Shown: piece after piece, positions 1 to 11,095 of the stretch | Numbering within the stretch: the first letter of the stretch is position 1 | Layout: the number at the start of each line of letters is the position of its first letter | From: Phascolarctos cinereus | Lineage: Eukaryota; Chordata; Mammalia; Diprotodontia; Phascolarctidae | Direction: 5' to 3' | DNA length: 64,000 nt | Assembly: GCF_002099425.1 (NCBI RefSeq) | Contig: NW_018343969.1 | Span: forward strand, 9,020,001 to 9,084,000 | Translations under genes and position numbers: made by a program | The notes under the pieces: generated by a model | What the model was told of the DNA's origin: nothing | What the model saw: the letters and a program-made list of their open reading frames with translations, nothing else | Databases searched by the model: none

Positions 1-29
1 TCATCTCCCTCTCTTTAATGTGTTGAATC

Positions 30-345
30 TCTACCAATCATTTAGGATCCAACTAAAATGCCATATACTACGTGAAGGTTTTCCTGATCCTCTCAGTTTA
101 ATAATGATGTTCCTGCTTAGATCTCTCTTTGCACATTTGCTTTGTATATCTCTAATAAACCTTTCATCAAATACTTTGAATTATAGTTGCCTGTCTCTTA
201 TCCTTTTTCTAGACCGTATGCTCCGTGAGGACAAGGACTTTATCTACCCTTTGTGACTTCCTTAGTACTTAATGAACACAATATGTTGCTTCATAAATGG
301 ATACAGAAGAATCTTCACAAATGCTTATTGAATAAATTAAAGAAG
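30..345 (+). mobile_element. L2 LINE 3' end
   Basis: The stretch matches the familiar L2 3' region in order: a 'caactaaaatgccat' block, 'aaggttttcctgatcc', 'atgctccgtgaggacaagg', then the tail 'aaatgcttattgaataaa'. It is old and diverged with no usable reading frame. Family assignment is from memory of the L2 consensus. Confidence 0.65.
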
Positions 346-1384
346 CAGCTTTCCCAAGATTGTTAGATTTTCAATTCTTACATTTCATTACTCCCAAAGT
401 ATTCTAAATGGTGTAGATTCATTTTTCAGCTTGTATTTTTTTAAAAAAGCCAATGATAAGTTGCATACATCAGTATCTCTGTTGTACTCTTGGCTTCTCA
501 GCTAAAAGATAATGAGCTGTAGCCATATATATGGTAGTGAAAATATGAGAAAGTGATACAGTTCTCGCAGTCATTTAAGCTTTTGTTGGAATAACAGTTC
601 TCCTTGGAGTGCAGTGGGAGTATTTTTCCCACTCAGAAAGAGTTAAGCTCCTCCATGTGTATCACACATCCTAGTCTGCAATATGTTGCTTACAGTTTTG
701 AAGATTTTTTTTTAATTGCCAAATTCAATTCATTCTGAGGAAAGCAATTCTTCCCTTCCTTAATGTTCTGACCTCATAACTATTATTTATTACAATCATC
801 TTATTTTGCCCCTTCTAAAATAAGGAACTCTAGGCCTTAGGAAATCTGGAGATCCAATGGAGTTCCAGTGAGAGGTCAAAGATGTGAAGATAGGGTGCTC
901 AAATCTTCCATGAATTCCAACCTAAACTCACTAGAATTTATAATCCCATTTACATTATGATAGCACCTAAACTAACAGCTTGCAAAAAATTAAGCACTTA
1001 GGAATTTATTTTTTCTACATGAATATCTTACCCTAATGCTGTGGAATACTGATAAAATCTCAAGCAGTGATCATACTTTTACAGAAATGATGTGAGTACA
1101 TCTATACATCGTAGGCATAAAAATATAGAGACATATTTAACCACAAGGTGTATAGTCACTATCCTGACAATGTTTACCTCAAAAGACTTGGTGCTGAATG
1201 TCCTCACATTTATTTATACCTTTGCTCTTATATATACTCATCCCACTAGGCAGAAGAGTTGAGAAGGTGCCAAATTCTCTATGGTTCTTAAAGAGTAGAA
1301 GACATATCCTACTTCCACATCTCTCTGTGGGGCAATACTGACTTGTTCTCTGTGGGTCTACATTATTGCTGGTTTACTCTATGC
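346..1384. other. Unassigned AT-rich stretch
   Basis: No gene, recognisable repeat or ordered motif was seen. Short T-runs and scattered stop codons occur in all frames. Confidence 0.5.
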
Positions 1385-1545
1385 GAATCAGGTCTCAAGC
1401 ACCTGGGATTCCCCATTTGCTATCTGTGTGGCCTTGGGCAAGTCACTTCCTTTCTATGGACCTCAGTTTCCTTGTGTGAAGTAAGGGGATTGGATTAGAT
1501 GGCCTCTGAGGTCCCTTCCAGTTTTATATCTATAAACCCATGAAT
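1385..1545 (+). mobile_element. MIR/THER1-type SINE
   Basis: It contains the MIR core ('gtggccttgggcaagtcac', 'cctcagtttcc') followed by the THER1-type end 'ggattggattagatggcc' and 'tcccttccag'. The tRNA-like head is mostly lost. Confidence 0.75.
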
Positions 1546-2044
1546 GTTCTGGAACATTCTTACCACATCCTGATATAGCCATATCTGTTTTCATAGTAGT
1601 TGGCAGCAGGTATAAGATTCATCTTGCTATATGGAGGGTGAGGGGAAAGGAGGAGGAATGAGACTGAGAAGAAGAAATTCTCCCTTTCCTCAGCTCTACA
1701 GAAAAGCTTCTGTATATTCACCCTACCCAATAGAGGGTAAAGTGGATCTCAGGAAACAGTGAAAAGATCATTAATATTTGAGGTTGGATAGCTAGTAATC
1801 AGAGAAAGTGGTCTCTCACCTGAGAATACAGGCATAAATCTAAGTTTATGCATGGTTTCCTTTGAAGATATTGATCTCTGTCCTTCTAAAAACAACTGAA
1901 GTTTGTTCCAAATTCTTTCATTTCTCAGGAGAGTCTGTGCAAAGAATTCATGTAGAAAGCTGCAAATTAAATTAATGGCTTCCTTAAAAAGTCTGTAATG
2001 CATTCCTCCAAAAAGAAAACACTGATAAGAAGTCATGGGATGAC

Positions 2045-2230
2045 ATATTTAGAAACAAAAGGACCTTAGAGGTCTTCCAGTCCAACCCCCCCAACCCCAT
2101 TTTACCTATACAAAAACAGTCCTAAAGAGGTCAAATGTCATGCTCAAGGTCACACAGGGAATAAGTAGCAGAGAAAGGATTTGAACTCTTTGATTCGAAA
2201 TCCCACTTATATCACACTGCCTCCCTTACC
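2045..2230 (-). mobile_element. MIR/THER1-type SINE, reverse
   Basis: Read on the minus strand it has the MIR order. On the plus strand this appears as 'ggtcttccagtccaaccc', 'cattttacctatac', 'gctcaaggtcacacaggg' and 'ggatttgaactctt', ending near 'cactgcctccc'. Confidence 0.7.
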
Positions 2231-2610
2231 ATAATACAGATTCCACTGTTCATCATTCCAAAGGAAAAGGTGATCTTTCTAAAGGCAGTAAGGAAGCAAT
2301 TGCTCATATTAATATCATTAGAAGTAGTTATGATTTTATTCAGCACCAAGGAAAGAAGTTATGGACACTTTGTCTCCTTTTGAAGAGTAAAAGTTGTGTT
2401 AATGAGAGATAAAAGGAAGAACCCTACCAGAGACATGCAAAGGGGGGGTCCATAAATGTCTCTTGAAACAAAACACTTCCACTTTCTCCACTTTCTGCCT
2501 TCTTAAGAAACTCTGACTGCTTAGCACCCCTCCTATCATCTAAGGACAAAATTCCCTCCTGTCTGTCTCTCTTAATATCCTAATCCCAAGATTCTAGAAT
2601 TATAGCTGCA

Positions 2611-2612
<2 letters not shown>
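2231..2612. other. Unassigned stretch
   Basis: No gene or identifiable repeat was seen before the AC microsatellite. Confidence 0.5.

Positions 2613-2657
<45 letters not shown>
2613..2657. repeat. (AC)n microsatellite
   Basis: About 22 uninterrupted AC units. The minus-strand frame through it gives a meaningless CVCV peptide. Confidence 0.97.
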
Positions 2658-2658
<1 letters not shown>

Positions 2659-3077
2659 GATCCATTCTCTTCACCTCCTGCTTCTTTATTATCATCTCTA
2701 TCCCATTCACCTTTATACTTCCTTTTGCCCACTTCATTCCATTTGCACTGATTATCTGCTGTACTATGACTTTTGGAGTGAGTACTCTTTCTATTGCAAT
2801 CAACACATTACATCCTGCGTATTTTTCCTTCCTTTAAATATTAATTGCAACTTGGCTTTCTCCATAGGGTGTGACATCATCAAAATACTCTACCATGGAG
2901 TAGGGATATACTTACTCTTTGATCCATACCACTTGCTTTGATCCATACCACTTGCTTTAATCCATTGTCTACCACTCAAAGACCTCTCCTTTTTTGAAGA
3001 GCATGTGATCAAATTATACCATATTCAACCCAGGTTCATTGGAGTTATCTACCAACCTCTGAGTCACTCATCTTCTT
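2658..3077. other. Unassigned stretch with a short direct repeat
   Basis: No gene seen. The phrase 'tttgatccataccacttgct' occurs twice in tandem around 2920-2960 and a third decayed version ('taatccattgtctaccact') follows. Confidence 0.55.
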
Positions 3078-3215
3078 CCAGTCAATAAGCATTTATTAAA
3101 CATCTATTATGTAACAGAAATTATACTTGGTGCTTAGGATACAAAGGCAAAATACATAGTCGTTCCTCCAAGGAGCTTACATTTGGGAAGAGAGAATGTG
3201 CATATCTAAGTGTAT
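3078..3215 (-). mobile_element. L2 LINE 3' end, reverse
   Basis: It reads 'caataagcatttattaaaca', 'ctattatgtaacag', 'ggtgcttaggatacaaaggc' and 'ccaaggagcttacattt'. This is the reverse complement of the L2 3' tail. Confidence 0.7.
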
Positions 3216-3627
3216 ACTTCCTCAATAACTTCAGCATCTGGTCTGCAGTCTAAAAAGTATTCCCACTCTCTTTCACTTCAATATCCATGTTGCTGACCTT
3301 TCTGTTATTTTTTTATTCTCCTAACCTACTCCTACCAATTCTGATTCACGGAGTCCATGCCCTGAGCTGTAGCTGCCCTGTGCCTTTCTTATAGGTGAGC
3401 TCACCCTGAATAGCAGTCCCACCTATTATAGGTGCTTAAGGAAATGAACCAAAGTTTCACATACTCCAGGGTTAATAATGAATGCTTCACATACCATTTG
3501 AAAAATGTTTGATCCACAGGAGTAATAACTATTTAATCTGGAAGTCAGTGATGGGCGAGCCTTCCAATTAATCAAAAACTTTCCCTGATCTATAAATCAA
3601 AATACAAGATCATAGTAGGAGAATCCT
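3216..3627. other. Unassigned stretch
   Basis: No gene or repeat is confidently assigned. It contains no long frame. Confidence 0.45.
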
Positions 3628-3700
3628 GCTCAATTCAATAAACTTGTTTTGAACATCTTCTGTATAGTAACAATGTTAGATTCTGAGGGCATACATCAAC
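3628..3700 (-). mobile_element. L2 LINE tail fragment, reverse
   Basis: Decayed L2 tail seen as 'caattcaataaacttgtttt' followed by 'tctgagggcatac'. Weak but in the right order. Confidence 0.4.
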
Positions 3701-4849
3701 AATTTGATGGCTCTGAAAACTGATTGACATGGTATGATAGGACCAGGGTTCCGAATTTCTAAAATGAAACAGGGATTAAATTTTTTTCCCCTAAAAGTCA
3801 ACAAAGTTGTTTCTGGGACTTGATTGGCTCCTGCCTCACTTTAGCAAGCTTCCTGGTAATCTAATAGCATAAAAAGTCCCAAAAGCATGGAGTAAGGACC
3901 CCTTCTACATGGTGTATGTCTGAAGGTCACAAGCATGAGGGTGAACACATCAGATAGGTTAAGTGCTACCATATTCTTGTTGATAAAGAGTCCCGACATC
4001 GAACTGACCAGGGTACTAGCAGTAGGTCCACCTCTAACATATGGGTATTCCCTCTAATGGTGCAGATGGCAATCCACCCATTCCAACCCATCCTGTTCTA
4101 AAGACATGCACTAATGGTTTTAGCAGGAAATGCAAGTGTTTATTATTATTATTTGCTACATTTGTATAGCTTTAATGTTTGCAAAGTACTCCATATACAT
4201 TAGCTCATTCCTTATCACTGACTTACAGTTTCCAACTGGTGTGAATTCCGGGACTCTTATCCCTGTCTTCCTGTAAAACCTCTTTGAGAAGTCCCCTTAA
4301 AACCCTAGAAACCTTATCTCCAACTTGACATTGTCTCATTAGGGCATATAAGCTGTCTGCTCATCATTCCCTATGAGACCGACCAATCTCTTTTTCCACT
4401 TAGACATCTCACTGAGTATGTATGTTCTCCCACTTCTCCTGTACAATTTTTCCTTTGTAATGCCTTGCAACCTACTTATGACTACAATGCAAAAAATGAA
4501 TAAAATACAGTTGCTGTTATCAGGGAACCTGCTGCCTAGTAGTGGGTAATAAACCACATGCACAAATAGTTGCAAAATGCTCTGAGAGTTCACTGGTGGG
4601 ATGAAACATAACATAGCTAAGAGAAGTAGCTGTCGTTTTGTCAGCGAGGGAGCATAGTTTTGCCACAATGCATCCAATCAGTTCCAGAATTGTGCTTTGA
4701 ATAGGGCAAAAAGAGCATCATTTAAATTGAAGGTAATTTGAATATCATCCTCAGTAGCCATCATCTTTAATGTTATGAGGTATGTCACACATCCACAGAG
4801 GTAAAGAAAAATAGAATTCACTCTCCTCATCCCCTTTAGTTCTGTAACT
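3701..4849. other. Mostly unassigned; weak MIR tail near 4134-4215
   Basis: A short 'cagaaatgcaagtgttta...gcaaagtactccatatac' phrase near 4134-4215 resembles a reversed MIR end. Nothing else in this kilobase was recognised; open frames here have no ordered domains. Confidence 0.4.
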
Positions 4850-5460
4850 GTCATTTCCCATGGAGTCAGAATACTGGAGTTCAGATCTTGGTTGTACCAT
4901 TTACTGGCCATAGGAACTTAAGCAAGTTAATAAATCTCCTTGGGACTTAGTTTCCTCATTGGTAAAATGGGAATATTGGATTTAAGGAACTTTGAGGTCC
5001 TTTCCAGCTCCTGCTCTATGATTCTATGCCCCATTGACCCATAAGTCAATTAAATTCTCTAAAACTGTTTTCTTTAAAATGGAGAAAATAACGTTGGCAC
5101 CCTACCTCACATGGGTTATTTGAAGGATTAAATGAAATAATACATGGTACTTTGCAAACTTGAAAGTGCTATAAATGCTAGTTGTTTAATGGTTCGTCTT
5201 CTTAAACCTGTTTCATATCTGTAAAATGGGAATAACTATGTTGACATTACCTATATTCCTGGGTGGTTGTACAGATCAAATCTACCACTCAATACACATG
5301 TGACCTCATTAATCTCTGTGAGCCTCAGTTTTCTCATCTGTGAAATAAGGGGATTGGAGTTAATAATTTCCCAGTTCTAAATCTACACTCCTATGTATGT
5401 AAAGCAATTTTAAACCAATATCCTCTTTAAATATCAGTTATTAATATCATTGTTTTCCTA
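4850..5460 (+). mobile_element. Cluster of MIR/THER1-type SINE pieces
   Basis: Three or four SINE pieces lie in the same direction. The first ends with 'gaggtcctttccagctcc'. The next has 'ttgaaggattaaatgaaata' and 'gtgctataaatgctag'. A third has 'gcctcagttttctcatctgt'. The repeated order of MIR modules implies more than one insertion. Confidence 0.65.
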
Positions 5461-5464
5461 CATC

Positions 5465-6357
5465 AATAGGAAAGAGAAACTATTATGGAATTTCAGACTA
5501 TTATTCTTACTTTATTTTTTAATGCCTTAAAAGCAAATGAAGTCCCTTTGCAATTGAGGATGACTGGCTTTTCATAGTTATCCACACTAGACATATGGCA
5601 TGAAGCTTGCTTTCCTCTTTAACAGTGATTTTTTTAAACATCAGGTTACAACTCAGCTGTAGCTATGATTGGCAAACTGCAGGTACATTTGGGTATTTGC
5701 TTATCCCTGTAAAATTGAGCATGACAGGTCAATGAGGGGTGGAACTGGGCCAATTGTCAACATACCTGAAATTCAGGAAAAATCAAGTATAGATCCAAGA
5801 ATTTGATTTGTGAGATTCATAACTATTCATTCAGTTCTTAACCATAGCTCATTAAATTTAACAGTTGTATAACTCGGAATTCACAGATGACAACTGCAAC
5901 ATATTTTGGGTAATAAATTACTAGCTGCTTTAAGAAATGTGACTGATTTAACAATGCTTTGTGGGGAAGTAATAGGAGTACTACAATCTGTCTTTCTACT
6001 TTTAAAGAGTTTATTTTAAGAGTTTAGATTGCCACAATAAATATTCTTTTAATCCTTAGGCATACAAGTAAGTCCACTCTCAAAGGCAGTCATTTACTTG
6101 TCTAGTAATAAACAGTAATTTATGATACCCAATATCGATTTACATTTACTCTTTAACTCTGTGGCAGTGGTATAAAGCTGTTTGGTTGCTTTTGCTGAAA
6201 GTGCTATACAATTATCTGCTGTTTGAAACAAAAATGCTGCCTGTGTTTAAAAAGAGGAAGAGGGGGAGTAGAAAGGATAGGAAAGTTGGAGTGGGGCCTG
6301 GAATTTGTATGAGTTGGAGACTCTTAAGTCAGTGATAACGACTACATTGCTAAACAT
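5465..6357. other. Repeat-free block, possible conserved non-coding DNA
   Basis: Nearly 900 bases contain no SINE, LINE or simple-repeat signature. The sequence is AT-rich and lacks a coding frame. The part at about 6150-6245 is the most word-rich. Function is not demonstrable from this sequence alone. Confidence 0.4.
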
Positions 6358-6660
6358 AGAGATAGTAGCTAGGTGGCATAGTGAATAGAACTCTTATCAG
6401 GGAGGCAGGAATACCTAAATTCAAATCCTATCTGGGAAAGTAGCAGCTATGTAACCCTGGGCAAGTCATTTAACCCCTCTTAGCTTCATTTTCCTGTAAA
6501 ATCTGTAAACATCTGTAAACATCTGTAAAATGGGAATAATAATTGAATCTACTTCTCTGAGTTCTTGTGAAGATCAAATGAGATAATGTATGTGGAGTGC
6601 TTTGCAAATATTGAAGAGCTGTATGAATAGTATCTAGTAATACTACTAGCTATATAGCTA
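6358..6660 (+). mobile_element. SINE with tRNA-like head and MIR-type 3' half
   Basis: It starts 'agtagctaggtggcatagtg', has 'tgtaaccctgggcaagtc' and then a MIR-type tail 'agatcaaatgagataatg' and 'gtgctttgcaaat'. The middle carries three close copies of 'ATCTGTAAA(A/C)', a small tandem expansion at the usual 'catctgtaaaatggg' position. Confidence 0.75.
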
Positions 6661-6666
6661 GTAGTA
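6641..6666. repeat. Perfect 26-bp palindrome
   Basis: TACTACTAGCTAT is followed immediately by its own reverse complement. It sits at the SINE tail, next to a TAG/ATC trinucleotide run. Confidence 0.95.
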
Positions 6667-6712
6667 GTAGTTGTTGTCCTCATCGTCATCATCATAGTAG
6701 TAATAAACATTC
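6661..6712. repeat. Degenerate trinucleotide tract
   Basis: Runs of TAG, TTG and ATC-type triplets, including 'catcgtcatcatcatagtag', following the palindrome. Confidence 0.8.
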
Positions 6713-7754
6713 GCTTCCCCAGCTGAAGATCATCAGTGCATGCCTTTAGAACTCTCCATATCCTTTCCGTTGCTTTTACTGTTTCACCTGTTATTGGGAT
6801 CGTTTCTCCCCTGTGGTGCAGTTGGTGCCCCCCTCCCATTGCCCTCCATATGTCCAGATATTTTGACTCATCTTGTGAGATAGGAACTTTAGGGAGCACT
6901 AGGGCTCCCTTGGAGATAGAAGCAACCACAGCATTCCAGGGATCACAACATCTGTTAACTGAAAGATAAAATAAGAGTTGGCAAGAACCAATGGATTTTA
7001 GCCAATGATTTTCCTGGTGGGAGGGTGAAATTTGTGCTTATTCACATACTCAATATACTGATTAACTTTCTGAGTTGGTGTTTGTATAATTAATTCACTG
7101 GCCTCCAAATGGGAACTATCCTTTGAGGGGAACTTGAGAGCTGGAATTTCTATTTCCCAGGAGTTCTAGAAATTAAAAGAAAAAAAAATCCATTAGAACT
7201 GAGAAGTCCCAACCTGCTGCTTGGGCTGGATTCAGTAGCAGCTGTGTGTGCCAGGCTAGGATTTCCCCCCAAAGACCACATCCAGGTGTAGGAAATAGAT
7301 CCACATGTGTTTGCATGTGTTTTTTGTACAATTTACAAAACTGTATTGACTATGTAGCCTCTTTCACCAAAGTACAAAGTAATGCTACTGTGATACACCA
7401 TGAAACTTCTGGAAATGGGTGGGTGTCTGAACTCTCTCTGGCAGGGGAAGGGTAGGGACAATGCTGATTGGTCAGCATATGACCAGAAAGAGAGTGATAA
7501 CGATATGGTCAGTTTACCAGAAGGCTGCTTGAAGAACCAAGGAACATCATATACTCACTTTTCAATTCCACCTATGTTATTGCCAACTAATGGAGTGGAG
7601 TTACTGATGTGTCCTAACCTGGGCTCTGCATTCCATTTCTAGGGTGTATTCCAGTTTAGCTGGTCTTCTGCCTTTCTAAGAATTGTCCCTGTTGTTTTGT
7701 TATACATAGTTCCCCCCCACCCAATTTCTCTTTATTGAATGACAGCGACAGCGT
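6713..7754. other. Unassigned stretch
   Basis: No SINE or LINE signature and no credible coding region. The open frames of up to 126 codons overlap the triplet tract or lack any recognisable motif. Confidence 0.45.
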
Positions 7755-8280
7755 AGTAGCATGTTCCCTTAGTCTGTTAATTCCAATGGCTCCCTGTTGT
7801 CTCCAGGATCAAATATAAAGTCCTCTATTTGTCTTTTAAAGCCCTCCATAATTTCCAGTCTTCCACCTTAACCCCTACCCTGACTCCCCATCACATACTC
7901 TTATCCAGTGACACCCCTCTCTTTGCTAAAGTTCTCCTTACTAGACACTCCATCTCCAGAGGGGGCAATTTCCCTGGCTTTCCCCCATGCCTATGCCTGG
8001 GAACTCTTTATCTCCTCATCTTGACCTCTTAGCTTTCTTCAAATATCAGCTAAAGTCCCACTTTCTTCAAGAAGCCTTTCCCAGTGTTTTTAAATCTTTG
8101 TGCTTTCGCCCTGAGATCATGTTCAAGGTATCTTGTAAATAGCTTGTTGGTACATAGGTTTTGCACTTTTTTCCTCCATTAGACTAGGAGTTCCTGGAGA
8201 CCAGAGGCTGTCTTTATATCCCCAGCCTAAGCACAGTGTAGGTACTTAATCAAGGCTTGTTGACTTGGCTGCCTGACATT
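7755..8280 (+). mobile_element. L2 LINE 3' end, about 0.5 kb
   Basis: A well-ordered L2 end: 'caatggctccctgttgtctc', 'aggatcaaatataaagtcct', 'cccactttcttcaagaagcc', 'gactaggagttcctggag' and the tail 'gtaggtacttaatcaaggct'. It includes the end of the reverse transcriptase-side region plus the 3' UTR, all decayed. Confidence 0.85.
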
Positions 8281-8436
8281 AAACAAAGCATTTAACCTCT
8301 TTGGGCCCCAGGCAATTCTCTGAGCCAATAAAATGCAGAATAGTTACTAATCTGGAATAATAGAGGAGGTTTCTGAGCCAGTAATCTCCTATACTAATGA
8401 AATAACAGGACTAAACCTTTCACCATTCCCTCCCCC

Positions 8437-8468
8437 CCCAAAATAAAATAAAATAAAATAAAATAAAA
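8437..8468. repeat. (AAAAT)n simple repeat
   Basis: About six AAAAT units following a C-run and A-run. Confidence 0.9.
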
Positions 8469-8484
8469 GACATCTTTATCCGAG

Positions 8485-8745
8485 GACAAAAATGGTATGG
8501 TAGAAAGAACACTGGTTTTAGAATAGGACATACTGAGGTTTAATCTGGACCCCATCACTTAACTGTATGACCATGAGCAAGTCATTGAACCTCTGAGCTT
8601 CAACTTCCTCATCTATAAAATGGGAATAATAATATCTACCCTTCCAGCCATTTTACAAGATTGTTGGAAGGATGAAATGGGACAGTGGAAGTGAAGGGAC
8701 TTTGTATATTGTACAGTGCTTTACAAATGTAAGGTATTGTTATTT
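8485..8745 (+). mobile_element. MIR SINE
   Basis: Nearly full-length: head 'atggtagaaagaacactgg', core 'gagcaagtcattgaacctct', 'cctcatctataaaatggg', and tail 'gtgctttacaaatgtaagg'. Confidence 0.8.
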
Positions 8746-8910
8746 CTTGTCCACACAACATTATTGCCCCCAATTCCCCATAGTAAGTGACTCTGGTAGA
8801 GACTGGAAAAGATTACCAGACTTTTCAGAGGTCATTAATAGGCCTCCATCCAGAGTTTAGAAATTATCATTCTAGGGATTAAGCATGTCATTAAATTAGA
8901 TTTAAATTTG

Positions 8911-9085
8911 GGGCCATCTCCAGTTGTCCTGATCTATATCTGGTGACTGGATCTAGATGGCTCCAGTAGAGAAAGTGAGGCTGGTGACTTTGCACAGCCC
9001 TCCCTCACTTAAATCCAGTTCACTAGCATTTCATGGCATCACCTCTCTGATGTCATGGTCCTCTTCAAGAAAGAAGACAAAAGAA
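8911..9085 (+). mobile_element. RTE-type repeat 3' end, copy 1
   Basis: It begins 'gggccatctccagttgtcct', has 'gtgaggctggtgactttgca' and ends 'gtcatggtcctcttcaag' plus an A-rich tail. Two more copies lie at about 9238-9569 and 52990-53162, so it is an interspersed family. The RTE assignment rests on memory of marsupial repeats. Confidence 0.65.
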
Positions 9086-9152
9086 CTTCTGTGAGTAGAA
9101 AGGGAGTTGCCCACTGGGGACCAAAGTGGGACTGGTCAGTTGGGCAACACAG

Positions 9153-9204
9153 CTTCCTTCCTTCCTTTCTTCCTTCCTTCCTACTTTCCTTCTTTCCTTT
9201 CTTT
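9153..9204. repeat. (TTCC)n-type tract
   Basis: Pyrimidine tract of CTTCC/CTTTC units, imperfect. Confidence 0.9.
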
Positions 9205-9237
9205 GGTGAGAAACCCTGAGGGTCTTCTGTCAGACAG

Positions 9238-9569
9238 ATTTTTTTTTTTTGGACTAGGTAAAGAGGACGTTTTCTGCCTCATTTCTTATTGGGCCTTAAT
9301 CACTGAAGAGGTGTTGCCTCAGTCAAACTGAAACCTGTTAAAGGCCTTATTTGAAAAGGCCAAGGTTCCCCACTGCATCCTGGGCCACCTCCAGTTGTCC
9401 TGATCTATATCTGGCCCCTGGACCTATATGGCCCTGGAGGAGAAAGTGAGGCTGGTGACTTTGCATAGCCCTCCTTCACTTAAATCCAATTCACTTGCAT
9501 GTCATGGCATCACCTTCCTGATGTCATGGTCCTCTTCAAGAATGAAGGAGAACTAACCAACCAACCAAA
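9238..9569 (+). mobile_element. RTE-type repeat 3' end, copy 2
   Basis: A longer copy of the same family, starting near 'ctcatttcttattgggcctt' and ending in an AACC-type tail ('aaccaaccaacc'). The last 165 bases resemble copy 1 at roughly nine positions in ten by eye. Confidence 0.65.
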
Positions 9570-9831
9570 TGTTTTGAAAAATCTTTCTGTCCTTTATTTT
9601 TATCCTTGCTATTATTTCAGTACAGTACCAGACTAAATAATTCCCCCACCTATCCTAGTTGGTGTTTGTACCTTTTAAGTATTTATGGGTTGCTTTTATA
9701 TTTTCACTTACTCATCCCTTAGTCAAGCTCTACACATTTAGCTTCTTCCATATTTCTCCATAAATCTATTTTTCCATAAAACTGAAATTTTCTTTTGCAT
9801 TTTGAACTGTTCTGCTGGTCTATACATTGCT
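9570..9831. other. Unassigned stretch
   Basis: No recognisable element. Confidence 0.45.
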
Positions 9832-9990
9832 AAGAATAGCTAGCATTTCTGTAGTGCTTTTTAGGTTTGCAAAGTGCTGCCAGTGCTATGGCAAATACTC
9901 CCACAACAACCCTGTGAAGTAGGTGCTATTCTTGTCATCCCCATTTTACAGATGTTAATGATGTTATGAGTGCTTGACAGAGGGCAGCCA
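9832..9990 (-). mobile_element. MIR SINE, reverse
   Basis: It reads 'aatagctagcatttctgtag', 'gtttgcaaagtgctgcc', 'acaacaaccctgtgaagtag' and 'ccccattttacagatg', the reverse of the MIR 3' half. Confidence 0.8.
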
Positions 9991-10380
9991 ACCTCTTTGT
10001 GTGCCCCTCAATGCCTAGTGCAATTCTTTATACAGAATAAAGTTGTTAATTTGATTCAAATTGTGCATATCAAGAGAGATTTCCTGAGAATAGTCAGGAG
10101 AGGCAGCTTCTTTCTTTGCTATCAATACCACTCAAATCCTAAAATGAATCTGTGATTGCAGAGATTGGAGAGTTACCTTCAATGATGCAGATTGAAACCT
10201 GTCTATTTCTGACAGTCTTATGTGACTCTTGCCTATGTCCTTTGCCACATGGGGTCCTTCCAGTATGTTAGAGGTCTTCCTCACTTTCTCTTGATATTGT
10301 GAGGGTACCTGTGGAGCCCTCTGGCTATCCAGCCTGTCTTACCTTACTATCATACAACACCTTGACAACATCCTTTCTTC

Positions 10381-10382
<2 letters not shown>
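9991..10382. other. Unassigned stretch
   Basis: No gene or repeat recognised before the GT tract. Confidence 0.45.

Positions 10383-10423
<41 letters not shown>
10383..10423. repeat. (GT)n microsatellite
   Basis: About 20 GT units, uninterrupted. Open frames on both strands through it are artefacts of the dinucleotide. Confidence 0.97.
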
Positions 10424-10424
<1 letters not shown>

Positions 10425-10594
10425 CCGAAGCTCTTCATTGATTATATGCTGCAGCCTTTTAATGTTCATACCTACCATGCACTTCACTGCTTTCTGTATA
10501 AGATTCATTTTTAGTTCTTTGGAGGAAGTAGTTTTCCTTGTCTTGCTGCAAAATAGAGACACCAGCAAAATATTAATATTAAAAAGATGGACCA

Positions 10595-10740
10595 GGGGCA
10601 GCTAGGTGGTGCAGTGGGTAGAGCACCAGCCCTGGAGGCAGGAGAACCAGAATTCAAATCCAGCCTCAGACGCATGATACTTACTTAGTTGTGTGACTAG
10701 GCAAATCACTTAACTGGGATTACCTCACCAAAAAAAAAAA
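10595..10740 (+). mobile_element. A-tailed tRNA-headed SINE (WSINE1-like), clean TSD
   Basis: Complete: head 'ggggcagctaggtggtgcag', core 'ctcagacgcatgatacttac', end 'tacctcacc' and a 10-A tail. ATGGACCA flanks it at 10587-10594 and 10741-10748, a perfect 8-bp TSD. The A-tail suggests L1-driven mobilisation. Low divergence makes it one of the younger insertions here. Confidence 0.9.
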
Positions 10741-10831
10741 ATGGACCATTGCTTTCTTGGGAAGTTTGGGAGTCACTAAAGCAGCTCTGTAATTTCCTGA
10801 AAACAATTCATCTCTCTCACTTCCTACTGTT

Positions 10832-11095
10832 GAGGCAGCTAGGTGTTCAATGTATAGAGCATCATATGGGTAGTGTATGGGCCTAGAGTCAGGAAGACTA
10901 AAGTCAAATAAGTCCTCAGACAGGTTCTAGTTGTGTGGCCCTGAACAAATCACATGTAACCTCTCTGTCTGCTTCGGTTTCGTCAACTGTAAAATGGGGA
11001 TCATAAGAGTACCTCTTTCTCAGGGTGGTTGTGAGAATCAAATGAGATAATATTTTGCAGTATCTGGCACATAGAAGGCACATGTCAAATACCTG
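10832..11095 (+). mobile_element. SINE with tRNA-like head and MIR-type tail
   Basis: Head 'gaggcagctaggtgttcaat', core 'gtgtggccctgaacaaatca', then 'tgtaaaatggggatcataag', 'ggttgtgagaatcaaatgag' and the tail 'tggcacatagaaggcac'. A short partial duplication of the head lies near 10870-10885. Confidence 0.75.

Noticed and set aside
10299-10605. Overlapping frames with CVCVCV and HTHTHT runs
   Set aside because: Artefacts of the GT microsatellite on both strands.
10595-10660. Possible tRNA gene (A-box/B-box-like words)
   Set aside because: This is the tRNA-derived head of a SINE with A-tail and TSD; the same head recurs many times in the window.
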